Assembly (NCBI GenBank): GCA_023231005.1
Contig: JALNWG010000045.1
Location: forward strand, 1-11,537
Direction: 5' to 3'
Length of the DNA stretch: 11,537 nucleotides
Source: Bacteroidales bacterium
Lineage (GTDB): Bacteria > Bacteroidota > Bacteroidia > Bacteroidales > FEN-979
Part shown: piece after piece, positions 6,146 to 11,537 of the stretch
Numbering within the stretch: the first letter of the stretch is position 1
Layout of the letters: each line of letters opens with the position of its first letter
Made by a program: the position numbers and the translations under genes
Notes under the pieces: model-generated
The model's input: only the letters and a program-made list of their open reading frames with translations
Told to the model about the DNA's origin: nothing
Database searches by the model: none

Positions 6146-6755
6146 TTATGGCTCGTTATTTTTTGTCTATCGGTCGTACTTTCAAATAGTCTTCTATCTT
6201 AACATTCTCTGGTAAAGCTTTCTGCAGTGATTCTGTCGGTTTGAACCAAACAACGATAGTGTCTTTTCTGCTTCGAAGTTTCGTTTCACTCATGCAGATT
6301 GCTACTGGGAATAATTTCATGTCTTTCGGCAAAGTCTCGTCGTCTAAACTTTGCTTTCCTTTCGTATTACCAATTAGAATAGGATAAAAATCATTTTTCG
6401 TTGTTACCAAGTTCAATAGTAATTCTTCATGCTTGTTTTTAGCCTGGATTACATCTTTCTCAGTGTAGTGCATTGTTGTTAAATAGTTGTCACTGCAACA
6501 ATAAAAGCTTAAATAGGAGTTCGGTAGATTGTCATTTTTCCAATTAGGATTATAGTTCTTGTAAAACACTCCATGCTCATTAAGCACAATACCTAAAGGT
6601 TTCAATTGATTCGAATTCAAATACAAAAATTCCGGTTTTGTTGGGTTTGTCCAACTACTAATTACTACGATTGCAATAAATGCTAAAAAGAGTTTTGTTT
6701 TCATGATGTCAAATCTTTATAGTTAATATTGGGTTTTTCTATAATGAGCCATAAC
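6146..6755. repeat. Cassette unit 6 bounded by private inverted repeat
   Basis: TTATGGCTCGTTAT (6146-6159) and ATAATGAGCCATAA (6741-6754, followed by C) are inverted copies matching at 13 of 14 positions. They frame only the secreted-protein gene, whose stop lies inside the left arm. The left core begins directly after the tip of element copy 3. Confidence 0.65.
6156..6704 (-). CDS. Secreted protein of unknown function
   Basis: This 182-residue protein begins MKTKLFLAFIAIVVISSWTNP, a typical Sec signal peptide with cleavage probably near residue 18-20. No lipobox cysteine is present. The mature part is about 160 residues, with a CC pair in YLSFYCCSDNYL, an acidic and lysine-rich middle and a strand-like KDTIVVWFKP near the end. 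I recognise no family. It is alone in its unit, and its stop is about 10 bp from element copy 3. The ATG at 6704 is 46 bp from the inverse core, so a promoter must sit in that gap or in the hairpin spacer; I see no convincing TAnnTTTG box. Confidence 0.7.
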   Translation of the reverse strand: MKTKLFLAFIAIVVISSWTNPTKPEFLYLNSNQLKPLGIVLNEHGVFYKNYNPNWKNDNLPNSYLSFYCCSDNYLTTMHYTEKDVIQAKNKHEELLLNLVTTKNDFYPILIGNTKGKQSLDDETLPKDMKLFPVAICMSETKLRSRKDTIVVWFKPTESLQKALPENVKIEDYLKVRPIDKK

Positions 6756-6838
6756 GGTGGGCCGCTAAACACAGCAAAGGTGCAACATTTGCGAAGCAAC
6801 TTTGCGCCAGCATTGTTGCGGTCAGCGATTTGTTATGC
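6750..6838. repeat. attC-like hairpin spacer, type A, copy 2
   Basis: CATAAC (6750-6755) and GTTATG (6832-6837) pair as outer arms. Inside lie CGCT/AGCG and GCAAAG/CTTTGC (6774-6779/6800-6805), then AGCATTGTTGCG (6809-6820). These blocks occur in the same order at 2684-2772. At the right edge TTATGCGCATAA (6833-6844) is a perfect 12-bp palindrome spanning the core of the next unit. Confidence 0.6.
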
Positions 6839-8066
6839 GCATAAATTATTCTTTAAAATATTCAAAACCAGTATAATCGACATAACCATATTTCCCATTT
6901 TGTTTAATCCTAAAGAATCCGAATAAATATGGAGTGATGTCTTGATACTTTTTTCTATCGAATTGAATTGTATCAAATGGATTTTTATAATTTTCTCGAT
7001 ATAAATAGTTAGATTTTACATATTCATCAAATTTATTTGAAATTGTATCAAAATCTTGAAAATCCAATAATTCATGTCCATTAGTGTCAACAACCGTATA
7101 TTTATTGCTTATCTCTACCATGGCAAAACCCCAATAAAACTCATCTGCATAATTATACTTAATTTCAGTAATTTTTTCGCCATTTATATTGATATATCCA
7201 TATTTCCCGTTTAACTCGACTCGGGCAAACCTATCATGAAAGTGAAGTGTGCCATTGGGTGCATCATCCGGTCCATCAATTGTACATTCTTCATATTTCA
7301 ATGGTACAATTATTCTACCTTTAGTGTCAGTAAAACCAACTTTTCCGTTTTTAATAATCATCCCACGATCATAACGAAATTCAATTGGTTGATCATATTT
7401 CAAAGGAATGATTGTGTCACCTGAGACGAAATTTATCACTCCAAATTTGTCTTTACCAATTGATACCAAATTTTGATAAAAAGAATAAGTTTTGGATTTA
7501 CAGGTTAATTGATATTTACCTTTGATAACATTAAAGAACTTATATTCTAGCTTTATTTTAATTGGCAAGATGTTACTATAAAAATATTCCATCGTTGGGT
7601 AATCGACTGGTCCAGAAAGTTTGCTTAATTTTCTTCCGGAATAATCATGAAAAAACAATGTGTCTTGTTTAAAACCGATTATAAGTTTATGAATACAATC
7701 TGATATTTTTGTATATTTTGGAACTATAATACTTTGTCCAGTTGAATCAATCATTCCCCAAAAACCATTTTGTTTTACAGCTGCCCTTCCTTCCCAAAAA
7801 TTTCTTACACTATCAAAGATTGTTGGTGTAATAAATTTTGTTCTATTAACGCAAAAACCCCAAAAATTTCCTTGACGGAATGGGATAGGAACAGGAAATG
7901 GTGTAGAATCATATTTGAATTTATCAACAATATTATTTGCTCTTTCAGTTATATTTATTTGTATTTCGTGATTAAACGATGTACAAATTACTAAACATAG
8001 AAAGCATATAATTCCAAATTTGAAATATGATTTAATATACATCTGTCCTAAATTTTTGCGCATAAC
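6832..8066. repeat. Cassette unit 7 bounded by private inverted repeat
   Basis: GTTATGCGCATAAATT (6832-6847) and AATTTTTGCGCATAAC (8051-8066) are inverted copies matching at 15 of 16 positions. They enclose only the WG-repeat gene. The stop codon sits at the left arm's edge and the right arm ends in CATAAC. Confidence 0.7.
6846..8042 (-). CDS. Exported WG-repeat protein
   Basis: I start at the ATG at 8042, giving about 398 residues. AGGAC lies just upstream of it and the protein then begins MYIKSYFKFGIICFLCLVICTSF, a plausible signal peptide. The longer frame from 8063 would use an ATG that is part of the cassette core GTTATGCGC. The mature protein carries repeated WG/YG units of the type G-x-W/Y-G-x-x-D-x-x-G-x-x-I-x-P-x-x-Y/F-D: NGFWGMIDSTGQSIIVPKYT, KFGVINFVSGDTIIPLKYD, KVGFTDTKGRIIVPLKYEE, KYGYININGEKITEIKYNYA and KYGYVDYTGFEYF at the end. 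WG repeats form small beta-rich modules, often on exported Bacteroidetes proteins, with unclear binding roles. The gene is alone in its unit. Confidence 0.85.
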   Translation of the reverse strand: MYIKSYFKFGIICFLCLVICTSFNHEIQINITERANNIVDKFKYDSTPFPVPIPFRQGNFWGFCVNRTKFITPTIFDSVRNFWEGRAAVKQNGFWGMIDSTGQSIIVPKYTKISDCIHKLIIGFKQDTLFFHDYSGRKLSKLSGPVDYPTMEYFYSNILPIKIKLEYKFFNVIKGKYQLTCKSKTYSFYQNLVSIGKDKFGVINFVSGDTIIPLKYDQPIEFRYDRGMIIKNGKVGFTDTKGRIIVPLKYEECTIDGPDDAPNGTLHFHDRFARVELNGKYGYININGEKITEIKYNYADEFYWGFAMVEISNKYTVVDTNGHELLDFQDFDTISNKFDEYVKSNYLYRENYKNPFDTIQFDRKKYQDITPYLFGFFRIKQNGKYGYVDYTGFEYFKE

Positions 8067-8192
8067 GCCTTGCCGGCAGCCGCTTTGCGGGATTTACTTG
8101 TTGTTTCTTTTCCTTACCATGGCTCCTGGTAGTTTTGGTGAATGCCGGCCTCCGGAAACCGCCCGCATTGCTCGGCTGACGGCTCGTTGGCA
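8060..8192. repeat. attC-like hairpin spacer, type C
   Basis: GCCGGCAGCCG (8072-8082) pairs with CGGCTGACGGC (8173-8183), 10 of 11, and TGCGGG (8086-8091) pairs with CCCGCA (8162-8167). Extra bases on the right side give an asymmetric stem like the bulged arms of attC. The edges are inverse core GCATAAC (8060-8066) and core GTTGGCA (8186-8192). The loop of about 70 bp is GC-rich compared with its neighbours. Confidence 0.55.
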
Positions 8193-8714
8193 CCAGTTTA
8201 TTTTCAATTAAGACTATGTCCTATAAACCGTAAAATTTGTATCTAATAATGCTGTCTTACCAGTAGAAATTATAGTCGTCTGATCAAATGGAAATGAATT
8301 TTTATATTCATCATTGACTGGTGGTTTATGCTTAAAAATATATGCTGCTTCCACTCTTTCTCGATTGGTAGATTGAACTGATCCAGTAGAGTAACATAAT
8401 TCATTTCCCGTTCTTACATATCGTAACCAATCATTAAGTTTTTCATGATTTGAAATTCGATCTCTGACATTTTCGGATTCACCAATATATATCAATCTCA
8501 GAAGTGTTACAGTTTCATTACCTGCATTATACGTTGCTTCGTAGACGAAATACACTCCTGAATGATTGGGAATTCCTGATTTGTTTCTTTCCCTCCAATA
8601 TCCTTGGATGTCCACATTAAATGTTTGTGCTGCCATGATAATTTATTTTTGGTTAATATTTGGATGAATTATATTATTATGCTACCAGTCGGGTAAAAAT
8701 AAATTGGTGCCAAC
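8186..8714. repeat. Cassette unit 8 bounded by private inverted repeat
   Basis: GTTGGCACCAGTTTATTTT (8186-8204) and AAAATAAATTGGTGCCAAC (8696-8714) are inverted copies matching at 18 of 19 positions. They frame only the GIY-YIG gene. A short pairing stretch (AACCGC...GCTGTT, about 8723-8741) follows to the right and may be a compact spacer. Confidence 0.75.
8214..8636 (-). CDS. Stand-alone GIY-YIG domain nuclease-like protein
   Basis: The 140-residue protein is almost entirely one GIY-YIG domain. It has GVY (27-29), YIG (50-52), Arg58 in ESENVRDRI, His64, the catalytic-type Glu96 in RERVEAAYIF and Asn108 in KPPVNDEY, so the active-site set is complete. GIY-YIG enzymes cut DNA strands in homing endonucleases, some restriction enzymes, UvrC and transposon-linked nucleases. 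No DNA-binding domain is attached and no methyltransferase is in the unit, so the substrate is unknown. The N-terminal MAAQTFNVDIQGYWRE precedes the domain. The ATG at 8636 is clear, but no Shine-Dalgarno or TAnnTTTG box is visible upstream. It is the only gene of its unit. Confidence 0.85.
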   Translation of the reverse strand: MAAQTFNVDIQGYWRERNKSGIPNHSGVYFVYEATYNAGNETVTLLRLIYIGESENVRDRISNHEKLNDWLRYVRTGNELCYSTGSVQSTNRERVEAAYIFKHKPPVNDEYKNSFPFDQTTIISTGKTALLDTNFTVYRT

Positions 8715-9474
8715 ATCCCGGCAACCGCTATATGGCTGTTACAAGGAATTTAGGTTTTCCGATATCAATTTTCAGATCCTGATTTCTTTGTGTCATATAT
8801 CTTATGTCCGGCATCATCTCTGAAATTAATCATGTTATCACGACAAATATATTGATTCTTTTGATTTCATTTTTATATTGTTAATAAAATTGATAAACTT
8901 TACATAAACATGATTTTTGGAACGATGAAACGATGTACAAACATCCGGTAAAAGATTATAAAACAGATAAATAATAAAATCACAAAAACAGGATCTTTGA
9001 TTTTAACCTGCTAAACGCCTTATGTTTGTACGATTTTTAAGGTCAATCGGATGTATGCTGGACAATGAAGTGATCCTTCGCCCGAAAAAAACCATAAAAC
9101 AGGCTAATCCTTTCTTCATTCATTCTGTATCCATATCAAAATGGTCAAACGGGCTTTTCAATTGATCCAATCCACTTAATCGCCCTTTATCCTGAAAGGT
9201 AATATCACAAAGCCAATTTTTTATGTTTTACAGGAAAAGTTTTTGACTAAGACTTTGGAGCCGGGCCACCTTTGGTCATGACACCGAATACTCCCTTCCT
9301 AATTGGTGTCTTGATGCGGGGATTCCCCCTTCTCCTTGAGAAGAAGGGTCTGGGGATGAGGTGGATGCCAGGTGGGCGGCTTCTTTTTTTTCGGATTGTT
9401 TTTGAATCTATAAAATGTTTGTAATTTAGTAGGGAAGAATAAAGGGTGCTTTGATGGGGACACCTCTGGATTTG

Positions 9475-9580
9475 GCTAACCAATTCCGGAAAAGGGGGAG
9501 ATAATGGATTGAAAAATGCTCGTGTATCATTGATAATGACAATGGACCTGCTATTGATCGGTTAGCGAGTTGTTATGCGT
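9475..9580. repeat. Possible attC-like spacer before the adenine R-M unit
   Basis: GGCTAACC at the left and GGTTAGCGAGTTGTTATGCG at the right give a 7-bp perfect stem (9475-9481/9560-9566), ending in the core GTTATGCGT. The interior is weakly structured, so this is less certain than the other spacers. Confidence 0.4.
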
Positions 9581-9610
9581 CATTGTAAGAATCCGCTCGA
9601 AAATCGAAAA

Positions 9611-9638
9611 ATTTGACTATTTTTGTTAGAATTTGACT
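9611..9638 (+). promoter_or_regulatory. Direct repeat and -7-like box before the adenine methyltransferase
   Basis: ATTTGACT occurs at 9611-9618 and again at 9631-9638, a 20-bp period. TATTTTTG (9618-9625) between them fits the TAnnTTTG box and lies 16 bp before the ATG at 9641. No good -33 TTTG is placed 19-21 bp upstream. The repeat could be an operator or a chance AT-rich pattern. Confidence 0.3.
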
Positions 9639-9640
9639 TC

Positions 9641-10549
9641 ATGAAATTACCGCATCCTATTCCATATCAAGGCAGTAAACGAAACCTGGCGGACCAGATT
9701 TTGCGTTACTTTCCAGACAATTTTGACCGTTTAATTGAACCTTTTGCAGGTTCAGCAGCAATTACAATTGCATCAGCTTATTATTTCAAATCAAATCACT
9801 TCATTATTAATGACATTAATGAACCGTTGACCCAACTTTGGGATGGAATTATTAACAACCCAAAAACAATAATCAAACACTATTTTGACATCTGGCATGG
9901 ACAACATGGCAATGAAGAAGAATACTATTATGAAATTCGGGACAAATTCAATGATACAAAAAATCCAGAGTATTTATTATTCTTGTTAGCAAAGTGTGTG
10001 AAAGCTGCTGTTCGGTATAATTCCCAAGGAGGCTTTAATCAAAGTCCTGACAAAAGAAGGCTTGGCAGAAGTCCGCAAATGATGAGAGACGATATTTTGA
10101 GAGTTTCTCAATTACTAAAAGGTAAAACCGAAGTATTTTCGACAGATTATTCGAATATTCTTGATTTAGCGACACCAACTGATCTCGTTTACATGGATCC
10201 GCCATATCAAGGAACTGGCTTAAATGGTGGGTTTAATTACTCAGGCAACATAGAATTTGAAAGTTTTGTTGTTTCACTTTTTGAACTAAATCACAAGAAT
10301 GTTCCTTACATTTTAAGTTTTGATGGCAGAACAGGTGACAAGACTTATGGCAATCCTTTACCCGAAAATCTGAATTTGAAGAAAATAGAAATTAATGCAG
10401 GACGTTCATCACAAGCAACACTTCTTAGTAGAAACGAAATTACATACGAAGTAATTTATCTTTCACCAGCTCTTGTTGCGAAAGTTGACATGAACAAAGA
10501 ACTTGAAAAACTGAATTTCCAAACAGAACTCTTTGCTAACTATGAGTAA
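9641..10549 (+). CDS. Dam-type (D12 class) DNA N6-adenine methyltransferase
   Basis: From the ATG at 9641 the protein has 302 residues; a TTG at 9623 is in frame but adds only LEFDF-type sequence. The motif order is that of alpha-class Dam-like enzymes: PYQGSKR (8-14, motif X region), EPFAGSAA (33-40, motif I, S-adenosylmethionine binding), the target-recognition region after residue 60 with KAAVRYNSQGGFNQ (121-134), and DPPYQG (186-191, catalytic motif IV). Such enzymes methylate adenine N6. The gene overlaps the following HNH nuclease gene by 8 bp (ATG within TATGAGTAA), so the two form a type II R-M operon, methyltransferase first. The recognition sequence cannot be read from the protein. 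Confidence 0.93.
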   Translation: MKLPHPIPYQGSKRNLADQILRYFPDNFDRLIEPFAGSAAITIASAYYFKSNHFIINDINEPLTQLWDGIINNPKTIIKHYFDIWHGQHGNEEEYYYEIRDKFNDTKNPEYLLFLLAKCVKAAVRYNSQGGFNQSPDKRRLGRSPQMMRDDILRVSQLLKGKTEVFSTDYSNILDLATPTDLVYMDPPYQGTGLNGGFNYSGNIEFESFVVSLFELNHKNVPYILSFDGRTGDKTYGNPLPENLNLKKIEINAGRSSQATLLSRNEITYEVIYLSPALVAKVDMNKELEKLNFQTELFANYE

Positions 10550-11276
10550 AAGTAAATCTGTTTATCCTAAAGAATTTTTAGACTATATCACTTCGATCAC
10601 AAACAAAAGGGCCAAAATTGTTATTGATCATATTCTAAAACACGGTTTCATTACTACAGAAGACCTTGAAAACACTTACGGATATAACCATCCGCCAAGA
10701 GCTGCCCGAGATGTCAGAGAAGCAGGAATCCCATTAGAAACCTTCAAAGTAAAATCCAATGGAGGCAAATCTATTGCTGCTTATAAATTTGGCGACACGA
10801 CAAAACTTCGACTAAACAGAGTTGAAGGTAGAATTTCTGTCCCAAAACATTTCAAAAACAAGCTCTATGAACTTGGTCATGGAAAATGCTATATCTGCAA
10901 TGGAGAATTTGAAGAACGCTATTTACAGGTTGATCATAGAGTTCCATACGAAGTTGGTGGCGACTTTGAAGCGACAAGAAATATTGATGGTTTTATGTTA
11001 TTATGTGGTTCATGTAACAGGGCAAAGTCATGGAGTTGTGAGCATTGCACAAACTGGAAAACCGAGAAAAAACCTATTTTATGCATGGAATGTTATTGGG
11101 GCAATCCATCAAACTACAGTCATATTGCAATGAAAGAAATTCGGCGGCTCGACTTACATTGGACAGGCGACGAAGTGAAATATTATGATGCTATAAAAAT
11201 AATTGCAGACCAAAACAAAATAGAACTTCCAGCCTTCGTTAAAAAAATAATCGCGACTCAGACACGAAAAAAATAA
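10542..11276 (+). CDS. HNH restriction endonuclease partner of the adenine methyltransferase
   Basis: The ATG at 10542 overlaps the methyltransferase stop; the protein has 244 residues. The N-terminal part (about 20-85) looks like a winged helix (AKIVIDHILKHGFITTEDLENTYG), probably for DNA contact or dimerisation. The HNH core is zinc-bound: CYIC (116-119), VDHRVP with His132, and CGSCNRAKS (155-163). Two further CxxC pairs, CEHC (166-169) and CMEC (181-184), suggest a second zinc site. HNH enzymes cut DNA through a beta-beta-alpha metal fold. Pairing with the overlapping methyltransferase makes a type II restriction role very likely. The specificity and whether cutting is shifted from the site are unknown. 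Confidence 0.88.
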   Translation: MSKSKSVYPKEFLDYITSITNKRAKIVIDHILKHGFITTEDLENTYGYNHPPRAARDVREAGIPLETFKVKSNGGKSIAAYKFGDTTKLRLNRVEGRISVPKHFKNKLYELGHGKCYICNGEFEERYLQVDHRVPYEVGGDFEATRNIDGFMLLCGSCNRAKSWSCEHCTNWKTEKKPILCMECYWGNPSNYSHIAMKEIRRLDLHWTGDEVKYYDAIKIIADQNKIELPAFVKKIIATQTRKK

Positions 11277-11283
11277 ACAACGA

Positions 11284-11420
11284 ACGCATAACAAACGCTA
11301 TAGCAAATGCGGGTTTGCGTGTTCATGGAAACATTTGGAATCTTTACATACATTTGTGCTGGCTGACAGTTGAGCAACAATTTAATCCCGCACTTGCCAT
11401 AGCGTCAGCCGTCGCCATGC
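11284..11420. repeat. attC-like hairpin spacer, type D
   Basis: CGCTATAGCAAATGCGGG (11296-11313) and CCCGCACTTGCCATAGCG (11387-11404) are inverted copies matching at 16 of 18 positions, with the mismatches allowing G-T pairs. The loop is about 73 bp. The left edge is the inverse core GCATAAC (11286-11292). The right edge continues GTCAGCCGTCGCC, but the next core is not obvious because its unit runs off the window. The start ATAACAAACGC resembles the beginning of Vibrio VCR sites, from memory. Confidence 0.55.
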
Positions 11421-11493
11421 ATTAATTAAAGGACCCACCGCGAACGCTGATGTCATATCTTAAGATTTTATTAGATTTGTTAAAAACAGAACA

Positions 11494-11537
11494 ATGGCAG
11501 ATTCAGAGATTAAGATATACCAAACAGATGATGGTCA
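11494..11537 (+). CDS. Start of a probable RhuM-like protein (cut by window end)
   Basis: ATG at 11494 opens a frame reading MADSEIKIYQTDDG before the edge. This resembles the start of RhuM (virulence/Fic-associated) proteins, which commonly begin with an IxIYQTxDG strand. Only 14 residues are visible, so the call is tentative. TAGATTTG (11472-11479) upstream fits a -7 box but has no clear -33 partner. It would be the next cassette cargo after spacer type D. Confidence 0.4.
   Translation, partial: MADSEIKIYQTDDG

Larger units (their letters stand above)
8715..9640. other. About 0.9 kb without a recognisable gene
   Basis: Frames are short and low in protein character. GTACAAACAT (8935-8944) and ATGTTTGTAC (9022-9031) form a 10-bp inverted repeat, with CATCCG and CGGATG beside it, suggesting a small palindromic element. 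At 9327-9348 a CCCTTCT.../...AGAAGGG hairpin is followed by a GGGATGAGG stretch, an intergenic repeat type I associate with Bacteroidetes genomes. GCTAACC (9475-9481) pairs with GGTTAGC (9560-9566), an attC-like spacer before the next core GTTATGCGT. A decayed cassette could have occupied this space, but I cannot show it. Confidence 0.5.
9572..11292. repeat. Cassette unit 9 bounded by private inverted core
   Basis: GTTATGCGT (9572-9580) and ACGCATAAC (11284-11292) are perfect 9-bp inverted copies. They frame a complete two-gene R-M system on the plus strand. The match is shorter than in units 2, 4, 7 and 8. Confidence 0.5.

Noticed and set aside
6729..6926. Plus-strand ORF across the spacer
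   Set aside because: It covers an attC-like hairpin and the antisense end of the WG-repeat gene.
7236..8211. Plus-strand ORFs at 7236-7424, 7770-7994 and 8020-8211
   Set aside because: The first two are antisense to the WG-repeat gene; the third runs through the hairpin spacer.
9247..9483. Minus-strand ORF of 78 codons
   Set aside because: It translates the CCCTTCT/AGAAGGG hairpin repeat into a basic, proline-rich peptide typical of spurious calls in such repeats.
10822..11133. Plus-strand ORF of 103 codons
   Set aside because: Alternate frame of the HNH nuclease gene, whose own frame has clear CxxC and HNH motifs.
1..11537. Integron integrase or attI site
   Set aside because: No tyrosine recombinase motifs (R...HxxR...Y) were found in any supported frame, so the integron label stays an analogy.

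Overview
The window looks like an accessory region of a Bacteroidetes chromosome (inference). The support is AT-rich genes with weak or no Shine-Dalgarno sequences, TAnnTTTG-type -7 promoter boxes, WG-repeat and DUF6364-like proteins, an IS21-type remnant, and an intergenic hairpin of a kind familiar from this phylum.

The layout is a string of short, unrelated gene units separated by hairpin-forming spacers. From left to right: the tail of an IS21-family IstB and its repeat-bearing end (1-~155); a WapI-like immunity protein (222-665, +); a PIN toxin/DUF6364 antitoxin pair (972-1624, -); a lipoprotein (1991-2674, -); a MazEF pair (2781-3345, -); a type II restriction-modification (R-M) system made of a C5-cytosine methyltransferase and a frameshifted PD-(D/E)XK endonuclease (3575-5905, -); a secreted protein (6156-6704, -); a WG-repeat protein (6846-8042, -); a GIY-YIG domain protein (8214-8636, -); about 1 kb without a recognisable gene; a second R-M system made of a Dam-type N6-adenine methyltransferase and an HNH endonuclease (9641-11276, +); and the first codons of a probable RhuM-like protein (11494-edge, +).

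The most notable feature is how the units are bounded. Almost every unit is framed by an inverted repeat private to that unit (9-19 bp). It begins with GTT (or TT) on the left and ends with AAC (or AA) on the right. Between units lie spacers that fold into long imperfect hairpins. This is the logic of integron cassettes: core site TTRRRY at one end of the cassette, inverse core RYYYAAC at the other, attC hairpin between. The private repeats run deeper into the unit than the 7-bp integron core, both gene orientations occur, and no integrase is visible. I therefore call it an integron-like cassette array of uncertain mechanism.

At three boundaries the spacer is occupied by an ORF-less GC-rich element of about 155-270 bp that resembles a miniaturised group II intron (5' GTGTGAC...GGTGGAAGTCCC, 3' hairpin then CTACTCGA). 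All three copies point right and abut a cassette core directly. The genes whose stop codons they face run left.

The cargo is typical of mobile defence and stability genes: toxin-antitoxin pairs, R-M systems, an orphan immunity gene, and surface or secreted proteins of unknown function.
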